Positions 1 to 8,056 of a stretch of 64,000 nt of DNA are shown here, in pieces. The position numbers and the translations under genes are program-made. The notes under the pieces are model-generated. The model worked only from the letters and a program-made list of their open reading frames with translations, had not been told where the DNA came from and made no database searches. This DNA comes from Muribaculaceae bacterium. GTDB lineage: Bacteria; Bacteroidota; Bacteroidia; Bacteroidales; Muribaculaceae. Location: NCBI GenBank assembly GCA_017619355.1, contig JAFZSO010000012.1:1-64000 (forward strand), given 5' to 3'. Position 1 is the first letter of the stretch; each line of letters opens with the position of its first letter.

Positions 1-95
1 ATGCTCTGTTGGTTATAACCGCCGGCATCCAGATACTCCTGGATAATCATTCGCTTCTCATCGTCCGAAAAACACTTTACTTTTTGACGTTTCAT
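1..95 (-). mobile_element. Transposase N-terminus, partial (runs off left edge)
   Basis: Thirty-one codons are visible from an ATG at 95 before the window edge, beginning MKRQKVKCFSDDEKRM. The short basic lead followed by a DDEKRMIIQEYL-type helix resembles the helix-turn-helix start of the first ORF of IS3-like transposases common in Bacteroidota. Only the start is visible, so the family is inferred and it is not possible to say whether the element is intact. An AT-rich stretch and about 0.8 kb of noncoding DNA lie upstream of it. A non-transposase HTH protein is the main alternative. Confidence 0.5.
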
Positions 96-883
96 CCTAA
101 AATAAGTTTAATTTTTAGTCAACCTATTTCAGGACAAGACACATAAAGCCTCGCAAGCTCGGAATCTGGAGATGGAGGGGAACGGTGGGAAGCAAGGGAA
201 GGGTGAAACTTATGGGAAATGTGGGAAAAATGCGGATAAATATGATAATTAATTGATTTTAAGCGGGTTGATTGTTTTGGTGTCATACTGCATTGGGTCG
301 AGTGGTGCTGCCTTCGGCACCGCATACCAGCCTTGCGGCTGACTCTTGCTGCACCATCTCCCCGAGCCCTTCGGGGTTCGTTATTCATTGTGTGCTATCG
401 TAAGGGTTTGTGTGCTATCGTGAGGCGTGCCTCACGACCTTCTGACTGATTGTGCTGGATGGAAAAATTGTCAAAGAGCGATTGTGCGTGTAGACGCGTG
501 AGCGAAGATAAGGGATGGGGGGAATGTTGCCAATGTGAAACGCAAATAGGCGGGGTTTCTAAGGAGTTGAGGAGTTAGGGAGATTGACTGCGCGGGGGTA
601 AGTCTCCGTAAATTTCCATGAATTACCCGTAAATTAATCAGACAATGAATGACAACGGATGACAATTGTTTGGGGGTCGCTTCGCGCAGCATCGGCTGCA
701 CCTCACCAATGCTCATATAAATATGACACTGGCTTCGGCTTGCTCGATGGCGCTAATCGCGTACCGCTCTGTCGAGCGGATTCTGCTGCTCGCTTCCTGA
801 GATTGCGGGCAAACAGTGAGGGCTGGCAGTTAGGCCAGTCCTCACAAGGTGGATTTATGTTTGTAACTGTCATATTTTTTGAC
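96..883. other. Noncoding, hairpin-dense intergenic region
   Basis: No convincing gene is seen in these 788 bases. The open frames present are short, overlap on both strands and lack recognisable protein features. The stretch does hold many compact GC-rich inverted repeats: CCCCGA/TCGGGG (360-376), CGTGAGGC/GCCTCACG (419-436), GCAGC-ATCG-GCTGC (686-699) and GCTCGA/TCGAGC (742-777). There are also small stems around 305-340 and direct repeats of TGTGCTATCG (391-400 and 411-420) and CCGTAAATT (606-614 and 628-636). It could be decayed mobile DNA, a structured RNA, or intergenic repeats. Confidence 0.55.
391..436. repeat. Tandem decamer followed by perfect 8-bp palindrome
   Basis: TGTGCTATCG occurs at 391-400 and again at 411-420, a 20-base period. 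The second copy runs straight into a perfect inverted repeat, CGTGAGGC-GT-GCCTCACG (419-436). The loop of two bases is too tight for an ordinary RNA hairpin, so it may be a DNA-level palindrome such as a protein-binding site. No T-run follows on either strand, so it does not look like an intrinsic terminator. Confidence 0.5.
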
Positions 884-907
884 GGACACGGCACGCCGTG
901 TCCCTAC
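884..907. repeat. REP-like palindrome, copy 1
   Basis: GGACACGGC-AC-GCCGTGTCC (884-903) followed by CTAC. A second copy lies at 7892-7915 with the same centre and flank, but with the C-G pair at the sixth stem position swapped to G-C. It sits three bases beyond the stop codon of the LRR gene. Read on the minus strand it is followed by a run of A rather than T, so it is not a canonical terminator. Short palindromes of this sort are usually dispersed intergenic repeats. Confidence 0.65.
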
Positions 908-909
908 AT

Positions 910-3000
910 TCATTTGATGCCGAGGATTTTGTTGATGTCGCAGGTCACATCGGAAACATTCACCTTGCTGTCCTCGTTCACGTCGTCGAGCAGGGCATTC
1001 TGCTGGCTGCCGTCAAGGATGTGGTTGATGAGTGCTGTGATGTCGCTCACATTCACCTTGCCATCACCGTTCACGTCACCCACAAACGGACACTGCTGCG
1101 TCTCGTCAAACTCCACAATCTTCGGGAAGTAGCACCACGGAGCCGTGTTCTCATACACCTCTTTACTGCCCTTGGGTACATAGAGCGTGGCTTCGTAAAG
1201 CAGAGAGTAATCAGTGAAGAGGGAATAGAGATGCTTTTGAGTTGGCGGTGTCTTGCAATGTGTATACAACCGGTCTAGGGCAAATAGAGTCAATGAACTC
1301 TCATCAGGTACAGATGTTCCCATGTCAAGAATCTTAACCATATACTCCTTCTTGAATGAACCGTCACCATTCTGGTATTCATTCAAATAGTCAACACTGC
1401 CCAAGCCATCGAATGTTTCTCCTTGCCATACCATCTTGTAGATTTCGCAATCGGCAAATGCGCTCCTATCTACCATCACGCCCGCAGGAATCGTGAGCGT
1501 AGTATTGTTGAACGTTGTCCGGGAAAATGCTCCTGCGCCAATGTCCTCGAGCGCTTCGGGCAGAACGACGGGCGCCATGAAATTACTCTCGGAGAAAATG
1601 TTAGCAGATATCTTTTTGAGTCCTGTAGGCAAGACGAGGCCATTGAAAGTGCAAAAGCCAAACGACAGTTTTGACATTTCGCTGACTCCGTCAGGCAGAA
1701 CCAGCTGCTTGCTGAATTTGCAGTTATAGAAGCAGCTGTCGCCCACTGTAGCTGCCGCTTCGGGCAAATGCAGATTTCCATAGAAATGGGCATTTGCGAA
1801 ACACTGATTCGGAATTTCAGTGATATGGTCGGGCAGGTTCAGGTCTTGATAGAAATAACAGTTATAGAACTCTTTTTCCAGCAATTCCCCAAAAGATTCA
1901 GGCAATTCAAGTTTCCCCTTGAAGGTTGAGCGGAAAGCCCCCGATGTTGTAGTCATGCCTTTAGGAAGACTCAGGTCTTCATTAAACGTACAGCCTGAGA
2001 ACAGCCCGGTTTTAAGTGTGGGATTTTCTCCCCACTCGAAGTGATTGAAGGTGGCGCCTGAGAACGGTGCGGTCCCCAAACCGCTGCTCTCGGCAGGCAT
2101 CTCAAAAGATAGGAACTCGCTCTGTTCGAATCTTGAGCCGTCATAAGTGACATCCTTCATCTCAATCGTCGTCACGCTTGCAGGCCATGAATCGAAAATG
2201 CAGTGGGTCAGGTATCCGCTCAATGTCTCAAGCTGGCTTCCAGGTTCCAGGGTGATGTGCGTCTTCTCCTCACCGTTATAGTGCGGCATGCTGTGGGCAA
2301 TGTGCTTCACCGTGGCGGGTACAGTAACTTCGGGTAGGCGCAGAATGGTCACTACGGTTTCATTGTCGCCCTTCCTCATGAGGCAGCCGCCGCGCAAGTC
2401 ATAGACCGTACTGCTCTCGTCGAACTGCAGATTGTAGCATAGCCTGTAAGGGAATTTCTCGTTCAGCACAACACCGTTCCTGACGGTAAGGTTCTCGATG
2501 ATGGGCAGAGCATAGCCGTAACTGTAATTGGGAACAGTTCCAAAATCGGGCTCAAAAGTCTGGAGTGAAGCGGTCTTGGAGAAGTCGAATGTGCAGTATG
2601 TGCTTGGCAAATATTCCCCCTGCTCATAAACCAGTGAATACTTCTTGATGACTTTAGTGGTGGCGGGGAACACCACTTTTTTCACATACCTGAAGACGGG
2701 TACATGAGCACTAGTATTATCGCCTATTATGGTCACCGTCTTTTCCACACCGTTAACAGTCACCACATCGGGAATCTCGACAACATCATCACCTAAAAAC
2801 ATCCCTCCATGGTTTGGTACTCCGTTAAATTCGCCACCCTCGCACTTGATGAGCGTCACCGTGTTCGTGTCATCTTCATTCACTTCGAAGGTAAGTGTCG
2901 AATGTTGACCCACACTCACCGTGAAGCTCGCATTGGCACTGACCATGCCCAGCAGGAGCATCAGCAGCAGGCTTGTCAGTTTAAAATATCTCGTTTTCAT
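910..3000 (-). CDS. Secreted BspA-type leucine-rich repeat protein with C-terminal dockerin-like domain
   Basis: The 696-residue protein starts with a typical signal peptide (basic MKTRYFK, hydrophobic LLLMLLLG, cleavage near ANA-S, about residue 24). Residues of roughly 60-600 carry irregular repeats of the LRR_5/BspA type, recognisable by recurring 'LPxG(L/V)..I...F..C.F' units. After a Cys-Pro linker, residues of about 643-696 contain two calcium-loop repeats (DVNGDGKVNVSD and DVNEDSKVNVSD), each followed by a short helix, ending in ILGIK. This is a type I dockerin pattern. BspA-like proteins are surface or secreted adhesion or scaffold proteins; the ligand cannot be read from the sequence. 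A -7-like box (TATTTTTG) lies at 3048-3055 upstream. No linked operon gene. Confidence 0.8.
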   Translation of the reverse strand: MKTRYFKLTSLLLMLLLGMVSANASFTVSVGQHSTLTFEVNEDDTNTVTLIKCEGGEFNGVPNHGGMFLGDDVVEIPDVVTVNGVEKTVTIIGDNTSAHVPVFRYVKKVVFPATTKVIKKYSLVYEQGEYLPSTYCTFDFSKTASLQTFEPDFGTVPNYSYGYALPIIENLTVRNGVVLNEKFPYRLCYNLQFDESSTVYDLRGGCLMRKGDNETVVTILRLPEVTVPATVKHIAHSMPHYNGEEKTHITLEPGSQLETLSGYLTHCIFDSWPASVTTIEMKDVTYDGSRFEQSEFLSFEMPAESSGLGTAPFSGATFNHFEWGENPTLKTGLFSGCTFNEDLSLPKGMTTTSGAFRSTFKGKLELPESFGELLEKEFYNCYFYQDLNLPDHITEIPNQCFANAHFYGNLHLPEAAATVGDSCFYNCKFSKQLVLPDGVSEMSKLSFGFCTFNGLVLPTGLKKISANIFSESNFMAPVVLPEALEDIGAGAFSRTTFNNTTLTIPAGVMVDRSAFADCEIYKMVWQGETFDGLGSVDYLNEYQNGDGSFKKEYMVKILDMGTSVPDESSLTLFALDRLYTHCKTPPTQKHLYSLFTDYSLLYEATLYVPKGSKEVYENTAPWCYFPKIVEFDETQQCPFVGDVNGDGKVNVSDITALINHILDGSQQNALLDDVNEDSKVNVSDVTCDINKILGIK

Positions 3001-3085
3001 ATCTGTTTGGTTTTTAATTCTTCATTGCTTTATTTTATGATATACTGCAAAAATACTAATAATTCTTGATATTTGAATACAATGA

Positions 3086-5455
3086 TTATATAATTATTAC
3101 AGTCCAATCATTTTCAGGATCATTATCATCTGGATTATAATTCGCATTCAGCAATTCATCACCCTTGAGCCATTGCGTGCGACTGTTAATGTCTGATTCT
3201 GCAGAAGTAGTTCTGCATCGTACATGTTTGCCTTCGAACATTATCGATTGCAGGCCAAGGTCTCCCTTTAATGAATGGGCATTTGCAGTTCCAGTAAATG
3301 TTTCCCATTTGTATCCATTAATGCTAATACCATTGTCGTACAATAATCTTGTGCCTGATAAAGGGATATCAACATAATGTCTACAGATTATCTGTTCATA
3401 CTCATTTTTGATATATCTATAAACACGCAATAACTTGTGGTTTCCGTTCAGTTCCGATTCTGGATTAATCGCTAAAAGAATGCCACCAGTATGTCCCATT
3501 ATCCTGTTTCCATCTTGATTTTCAGGAAATTCAGTCGAAAATAATTGTGAACTATTAAAAGTACCTACAAGAGGCCTCTGCTTATCAAATATCATCTGGA
3601 AACGATACTCGCAGTATCCACTTTCAGCCATCCATGTCATTGTATTGTTGTATTGCGGAGTCATGCCCACCGTTTCATTTACTCCATTGACGGTAAAGTC
3701 CTTCAGCACACAGAGTCCTGGTGATATCTGCCCTTGTTTAGAAAGCATGAAACTGTAATCATTGAATTGCGTGAAATCCACATAGGATTCATCAGTCACT
3801 TCATTGTTAGAGTTATAGGTATATGTTACCGCCCTCATGGCTATGCCCGTTTGGTGCATAGCGCCAGCCCCACTGTTGGTAATTCGATAACGGTATGTAT
3901 TTGATATATTAAGTTCAGTATTTAAATCAATGTCGATGTCATACTCGCAGATTTCCTCCGATACACTTTTCAGCGCAAGAAAAGCCTTGTAGTCAGCCAA
4001 TGTGGAGAATTCAGAAGGTATTGAGCCAGAGGGCACTTCGATTCTCGCCAATGCATCATTGTACTCTCGAGTGTTTATCAGGCGTGAATTTTCATAAAAC
4101 AAGAACAAATCGTTAATGATACTGACCACACTGCGGTTATGCCATTTGTCACCCCGAATCCTTATAGATGGCTTATAACGTTTCTCTATATAATTCTCAA
4201 TGAAAGTGACATTGGAACATATCACCTCAACCTGATGGCCATATTCCATGTGATTGTTATTGAAGATGAGTCCCTTGAAATTTGTAAATTGACAGTCGGC
4301 GTTGATGATATTACACGATACTTTACCGCCATTGCCACTTCTAAGCTTAAGACCTTTATTATACCACCCATCCAGCACGTTATGTTCAAACAGGAAAGCG
4401 TCTCCTAATCCACGTAAATCAAATGAATAGATTTCATTATCAAGATATGCAAACTGCGAAATGTTTGTCGATGTGGCACAATTCACAATGCGTTTCGAGT
4501 CTATATACGCCGTAGGTTTAAAAACCACAGCTTGTCTGAAATACTCAAAACGTACATTCTCAATCGATAAAGCATCTACTCCATATATACATTTGAGGCA
4601 GGCTGTACTTTGAGCCATCAACTTAAGTGCACGCTCCTCATCTGTTCCTGTAAGTTCTATGCTCGATGAAATATAGTTGGCAAAAGTCAAGTCTCGTATT
4701 TCAGAAATCTGCCCTGCAAGGAAGCCTGTGTTATAAGAATCTGTCAGCTTGCCATTGATATTATCTGGTGAAGTGTTGAAATATAGCATAAACTCATTGC
4801 TGTCGTCCGACAATACACCCACAGTGTTAATGTTGATTGGATTGTTGGGGTCATTGGAATATGGTGCAAATTCTTTCCAGGCTTGCAGCACAGCTCCTTG
4901 AAAATGGTTTTCAGCACTATAGCTATCTGAACCTTGACCTTTTTCACCCACCAGTTGTATGCCAACGCGCATGATGATAGGTGTTTTAATAATGTAGAAA
5001 CCGTGCGGGAGGAATACTTCTCCGTTCTTTTTCATCTCAATAGCTTTCCTGATAGCCAACCCTCCATCTGGCACTGTACTGTCGTCTTGGGAATATTTGC
5101 GTCCATGTCCGTCGTCATTCGTGAAGCGGTAGGGAACTTTTTTCTCGTTAGGTGTATAACCAAACCACTGGGGATAGGCGCGGTCTATCACCCAAGAACC
5201 AGTTGCTTCAATGTTTTCACCAAAGATTTGTGTAATGGGGGCAAGAATCTTGGTGTTTACTCCAATGATGTTGCATGGTATGGAGGAAGTAATCTTACCC
5301 CCAGTAAAAATGAAGGTAACATTGTCTGGTACAGTTACCTCGCCCGAGGTAGCACCTGAAGGGAACTGAACTCCGAATAAATACTCAACTGAGCGATCTT
5401 GGTCCATATAAAACGTGCTGTTTGCCTGCACATGACCTGAATATTGATCTGGCAT
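3086..5455 (-). CDS. Right-handed beta-helix (pectate-lyase/tailspike-like) protein, no signal peptide
   Basis: This 789-residue protein resembles the pectate-lyase-like superfamily used by glycan hydrolases and phage tailspikes. The N-terminal 100 residues include a KILAPITQIFG-type strand ladder and a 'YPQWFG' turn. They are followed by a segment around GLAIRKAIEMKKNGEVFLP that matches the entry to the beta-helix, and then by many Asn- and aromatic-rich short strands. No signal peptide is present, and an in-frame stop (TAA at 5468-5470, minus strand) five codons upstream rules out a longer start. The C-terminus is acidic (NPDDNDPENDW). Catalytic residues cannot be assigned. It lies in the accessory block between the LRR and DUF3244 genes. 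Fold call fairly sure, function unknown. Confidence 0.6.
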   Translation of the reverse strand: MPDQYSGHVQANSTFYMDQDRSVEYLFGVQFPSGATSGEVTVPDNVTFIFTGGKITSSIPCNIIGVNTKILAPITQIFGENIEATGSWVIDRAYPQWFGYTPNEKKVPYRFTNDDGHGRKYSQDDSTVPDGGLAIRKAIEMKKNGEVFLPHGFYIIKTPIIMRVGIQLVGEKGQGSDSYSAENHFQGAVLQAWKEFAPYSNDPNNPININTVGVLSDDSNEFMLYFNTSPDNINGKLTDSYNTGFLAGQISEIRDLTFANYISSSIELTGTDEERALKLMAQSTACLKCIYGVDALSIENVRFEYFRQAVVFKPTAYIDSKRIVNCATSTNISQFAYLDNEIYSFDLRGLGDAFLFEHNVLDGWYNKGLKLRSGNGGKVSCNIINADCQFTNFKGLIFNNNHMEYGHQVEVICSNVTFIENYIEKRYKPSIRIRGDKWHNRSVVSIINDLFLFYENSRLINTREYNDALARIEVPSGSIPSEFSTLADYKAFLALKSVSEEICEYDIDIDLNTELNISNTYRYRITNSGAGAMHQTGIAMRAVTYTYNSNNEVTDESYVDFTQFNDYSFMLSKQGQISPGLCVLKDFTVNGVNETVGMTPQYNNTMTWMAESGYCEYRFQMIFDKQRPLVGTFNSSQLFSTEFPENQDGNRIMGHTGGILLAINPESELNGNHKLLRVYRYIKNEYEQIICRHYVDIPLSGTRLLYDNGISINGYKWETFTGTANAHSLKGDLGLQSIMFEGKHVRCRTTSAESDINSRTQWLKGDELLNANYNPDDNDPENDWTVIII

Positions 5456-5517
5456 AATAAAATAAATTAAAAGTTAATAATATTAATGATACAAAAATAT
5501 TTCCTTGGAGTGATGCG

Positions 5518-5886
5518 TTAGGGTACAGTGAATTCGCCTTCGTACTGGTTGTTCCAGGAGGTAGTTATTTCGAGGGTGTAGTCTCCAGAAATGAGGGAGG
5601 AGACGTCGATGGTGCCGCCGCCCACTTTAGTGTCGGTGATTACGGCATTCCACCAGTAATCATAGATGGTCACATAATAGGTGACATTGGCATAGTCCAC
5701 AATGGTGATAGTGCCAGACACATAATTATAATATACGTCTGGCATATCAGCCGGAATGTTCCACTGAGTGTGATTGTGGTTTTTGTCTTTAATCACAATG
5801 TTAGTGTACTCTGGCGTATCCTTAATATTGCCAATTAAAGGTAAGGCCAAAAACAAAGCAATTGTTGTAATAATAAGTTTCTTCAT
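5518..5886 (-). CDS. Small exported DUF3244-like beta-sandwich protein
   Basis: Of two possible starts, the ATG at 5886 is chosen because it gives MKKLIITTIALFLALPLIG, a clean signal peptide; the earlier one is a TTG. The mature part of about 100 residues is rich in alternating hydrophobic, Tyr, Thr and Val residues and ends GDYTLEITTSWNNQYEGEF. That matches the Ig-like fold and closing motif of the DUF3244 family of small exported Bacteroidota proteins. A good promoter lies immediately upstream (5908-5939). It sits next to a TPR-HTH membrane regulator on the same strand; a regulatory link is inference. No enzymatic motif. Confidence 0.65.
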   Translation of the reverse strand: MKKLIITTIALFLALPLIGNIKDTPEYTNIVIKDKNHNHTQWNIPADMPDVYYNYVSGTITIVDYANVTYYVTIYDYWWNAVITDTKVGGGTIDVSSLISGDYTLEITTSWNNQYEGEFTVP

Positions 5887-5907
5887 AATAATTTGTTTTT
5901 TTGGTTT

Positions 5908-5939
5908 CAAATTTATGCATATTCAACTATTCTTACCAA
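5908..5939 (-). promoter_or_regulatory. Bacteroidota promoter of the DUF3244-like gene
   Basis: On the minus strand TTG (5939-5937), a 21-base spacer and TAAATTTG (5915-5908) match the TTG/TAnnTTTG pattern of the Bacteroidota primary sigma factor. The gene start at 5886 lies 22 bases past the -7 box, giving a short leader. Confidence 0.6.
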
Positions 5940-6083
5940 ATTTTTTAGGTCATATTATTTAAGTTAAAGGATTGATATTCAGGTGTTTAATTTTCCTTAA
6001 GTACAAATATATGATAACCACATGACTATCAGGCGGTTAAAAAAGGTGAATTTGTGATTATTTGTACTATAAAAACAAAAAAA

Positions 6084-7856
6084 TTACACTTTTGATTCTA
6101 TATATTCATTTATAAAATCGTCAAGATTCTGTTTGGTGCCTGTCAATTTTTTCACAATATGTGTTTTATAACTGCTTACGGTCTTGACATTAGTAAAATT
6201 AAGGCAAAGTTTGATAACCTCATTGGATAAACCAAAACAATTCAGTGCAATGAATCTTGCATCAGTTTCTGAACAGTTAGTAAAACTCTGTTTTGTGTAA
6301 GTGATTATGCCATGATAAACAGAATTAACAACATACTCAAGGTTTATCCAAAATTCATTGCTCAATTTCCCAATTTTAAGATTGAATCTGGCTCTTTTTG
6401 CAAAAATAGCTGCAAGAAATGGCATATTGCCTTCAGGACACTCTAATTTTGTTGTTAATTCCTTCAAAACTTGTTGCTGGGCTGTCATGAGTTTGAAAGG
6501 TTCGTCGTTATCTCTTTCAAGAGAGCGTATAACATCCTTCAGTTGGCACTTCTCAATTTCATTTTCTATCAACTTCTTTTTTCCCATTTCTATTTCTAAC
6601 AAATTGCGTTTCATTTCAGCATGTAGCAAATCCATTTCAATTCTCGACATCTTATATTGTTTTCTAACATTAAGGTATCTAAACAATATAATTAGAAGCG
6701 CTAAAACAAAAATGAGGGAAACGACTAAAAGCATCAGCAATTTGCTTTTTAACTTTGCATTGTTAAGCTGAAGGATGGTATTTCTATATTTTTCCTCTGA
6801 ATCTTTTAATTGTAATTGGTACGAATTGAGCATAATACTGCTTGCAATGCTATCGCATTTTAAAGTATACGCCGAGTAATGTGCATAATCGTTTTTGGCA
6901 CGGCTAATCTCGGCATTGACATTAAGCCATGTCATGGAGTCAACCTGTGTTTGTGGAGCAGGCAGCAATTTCAGATAATGTTCTGCTGAATCAGTCATGC
7001 CGAGTTTGGAATAAGATGTTATTCCGAAGTTAAGGTAGTCATAATTGTTATAGATGCTACTTGCAGTATCAGAAGCAATTAGCACAGCAATATCCTTGGC
7101 TTGCTGATATTCGCCTTTAAAATAGTATAAACCGCATAGTTTATCTAGTGCCTTATAATAGAAAAAAGGTAGTTTGTTGTTCTTTGAGAACTCGATGGCC
7201 TTTTGAATATAGTGGTAGGCACTATCATTGTTTCGAGTTCGGTAAAGTCCGCCGATACCAGTAAGGCATACTGCTTGATAGTGAATATTGCCGACTTTGC
7301 GAAAATGAGGCAATGCTTGTTTATAGCGAACAAGGTCGGTGGTATCGGCGGTGTATTCTGCTTGATAAATTTCAGCGATGCGGAGGTTAGTGAAGCCGAG
7401 GTTGAAGTGGTCGTTGGGGGCGGCGGTCTGCTCGGCTTCGAGGTACCACTGCAGGGCCTGCTGGGGGTGGCCGAGCTCCTCGGCAACGGCACCCTGGTAA
7501 ATAAGGGTGCGGGTGTAGCGCTCGTGGTCGGCCGACGAGCGGTGATGGTCGGCATAGTAACGGTAGGCGGTGTCGATTAGGGCACTGTCGGCGGGTATGG
7601 TAGCGTAGCACTTGTAGCGGGCCTGAACGAGCAGCAGGGCGTGGCGAGCACGCAGCATCTCGTCGGACTGCAGGGCACGGGCAGTGTCGAGAGCCTCGAG
7701 CTCTTGGCGCACGCTATCGTGCATGGCGGGATCGCTGGTGAGCAGCAGCGAGTCGGCGCGGTCGAGCACCGCCATGACGCGCGCATCATGACTGCCCCCG
7801 CAGCCCCACAACAGGGCCGCAAACAGCAAGAGCAATATGCCAGGCCAGCGTTTCAT
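6084..7856 (-). CDS. TPR lipoprotein-type membrane regulator with C-terminal HTH
   Basis: The 590-residue protein begins with a lipoprotein-like signal (hydrophobic stretch then LLWGC, Cys19). TPR-like helix pairs fill residues of about 30-360, a single transmembrane segment spans about 373-397 (LLVVSLIFVLALLIILF), then come a coiled coil and a C-terminal helical domain. The end, with GLSNEVIKLCLNFTNVKTVSSYK, looks like a LuxR-type recognition helix. The architecture implies a periplasmic sensor with a cytoplasmic DNA-binding end, as in other Bacteroidota TPR regulators. Odd: the first ~155 codons are very GC-rich (68% in 7441-7500) while the rest is AT-rich (27% in 6661-6720), suggesting a recombined 5' end. 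Its target may be the adjacent exported protein (inference). Confidence 0.7.
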   Translation of the reverse strand: MKRWPGILLLLFAALLWGCGGSHDARVMAVLDRADSLLLTSDPAMHDSVRQELEALDTARALQSDEMLRARHALLLVQARYKCYATIPADSALIDTAYRYYADHHRSSADHERYTRTLIYQGAVAEELGHPQQALQWYLEAEQTAAPNDHFNLGFTNLRIAEIYQAEYTADTTDLVRYKQALPHFRKVGNIHYQAVCLTGIGGLYRTRNNDSAYHYIQKAIEFSKNNKLPFFYYKALDKLCGLYYFKGEYQQAKDIAVLIASDTASSIYNNYDYLNFGITSYSKLGMTDSAEHYLKLLPAPQTQVDSMTWLNVNAEISRAKNDYAHYSAYTLKCDSIASSIMLNSYQLQLKDSEEKYRNTILQLNNAKLKSKLLMLLVVSLIFVLALLIILFRYLNVRKQYKMSRIEMDLLHAEMKRNLLEIEMGKKKLIENEIEKCQLKDVIRSLERDNDEPFKLMTAQQQVLKELTTKLECPEGNMPFLAAIFAKRARFNLKIGKLSNEFWINLEYVVNSVYHGIITYTKQSFTNCSETDARFIALNCFGLSNEVIKLCLNFTNVKTVSSYKTHIVKKLTGTKQNLDDFINEYIESKV

Positions 7857-7891
7857 TCAATATTTGCTTATAATATTAATTGCTATTTTTC

Positions 7892-7915
7892 GGACAGGGC
7901 ACGCCCTGTCCCTAC
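7892..7915. repeat. REP-like palindrome, copy 2
   Basis: GGACAGGGC-AC-GCCCTGTCC (7892-7911) followed by CTAC, the partner of the element at 884-907. The two differ at one stem pair only, and both arms changed together, so pairing is kept. It lies between the start of the TPR regulator and the terminator of the DUF1015 gene. Confidence 0.65.
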
Positions 7916-7989
7916 TGCTCAATCCGTCAATCTAACGGTTGTCCTCACATAGATAACGCAAAACCGCCGGTTTTATTGTGGGAGGCTAC

Positions 7990-8024
7990 AAAAAAATGCC
8001 GCCCTTGAAGAGTGAGGGCGGCAT
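7990..8024 (-). terminator. Intrinsic terminator after the DUF1015 gene
   Basis: Minus-strand stem ATGCCGCCCT/AGGGCGGCAT (arms at 8024-8015 and 8005-7996 on the plus strand) with a nine-base loop, followed on the minus strand by a T-run (7996-7990). It ends the fur-purA-DUF1015 transcript. Confidence 0.8.
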
Positions 8025-8056
8025 ACATATATAATATATCCAATTATTCAGAACGA

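Noticed and set aside
391-436. Possible start of a CRISPR array
   Set aside because: Only two copies of a ten-base unit at a 20-base period, with no spacers of normal length and no cas genes in the window.
884-907. Intrinsic terminator of the LRR gene
   Set aside because: On the gene's strand the palindrome is followed by an A-rich run, not T, and the same palindrome occurs elsewhere as a repeat.
659-1278. Two plus-strand frames overlapping the LRR gene's end
   Set aside because: They are antisense to the dockerin tail of the LRR gene and show no protein-like features.
2120-2140. tRNA-like TpsiC motif GTTCGAATC
   Set aside because: It lies inside the LRR reading frame and no acceptor stem or anticodon arm can be drawn around it.
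3086-5455. Prophage containing the beta-helix gene
   Set aside because: No capsid, terminase, integrase or other phage gene is nearby; a single tailspike-like fold is not enough.
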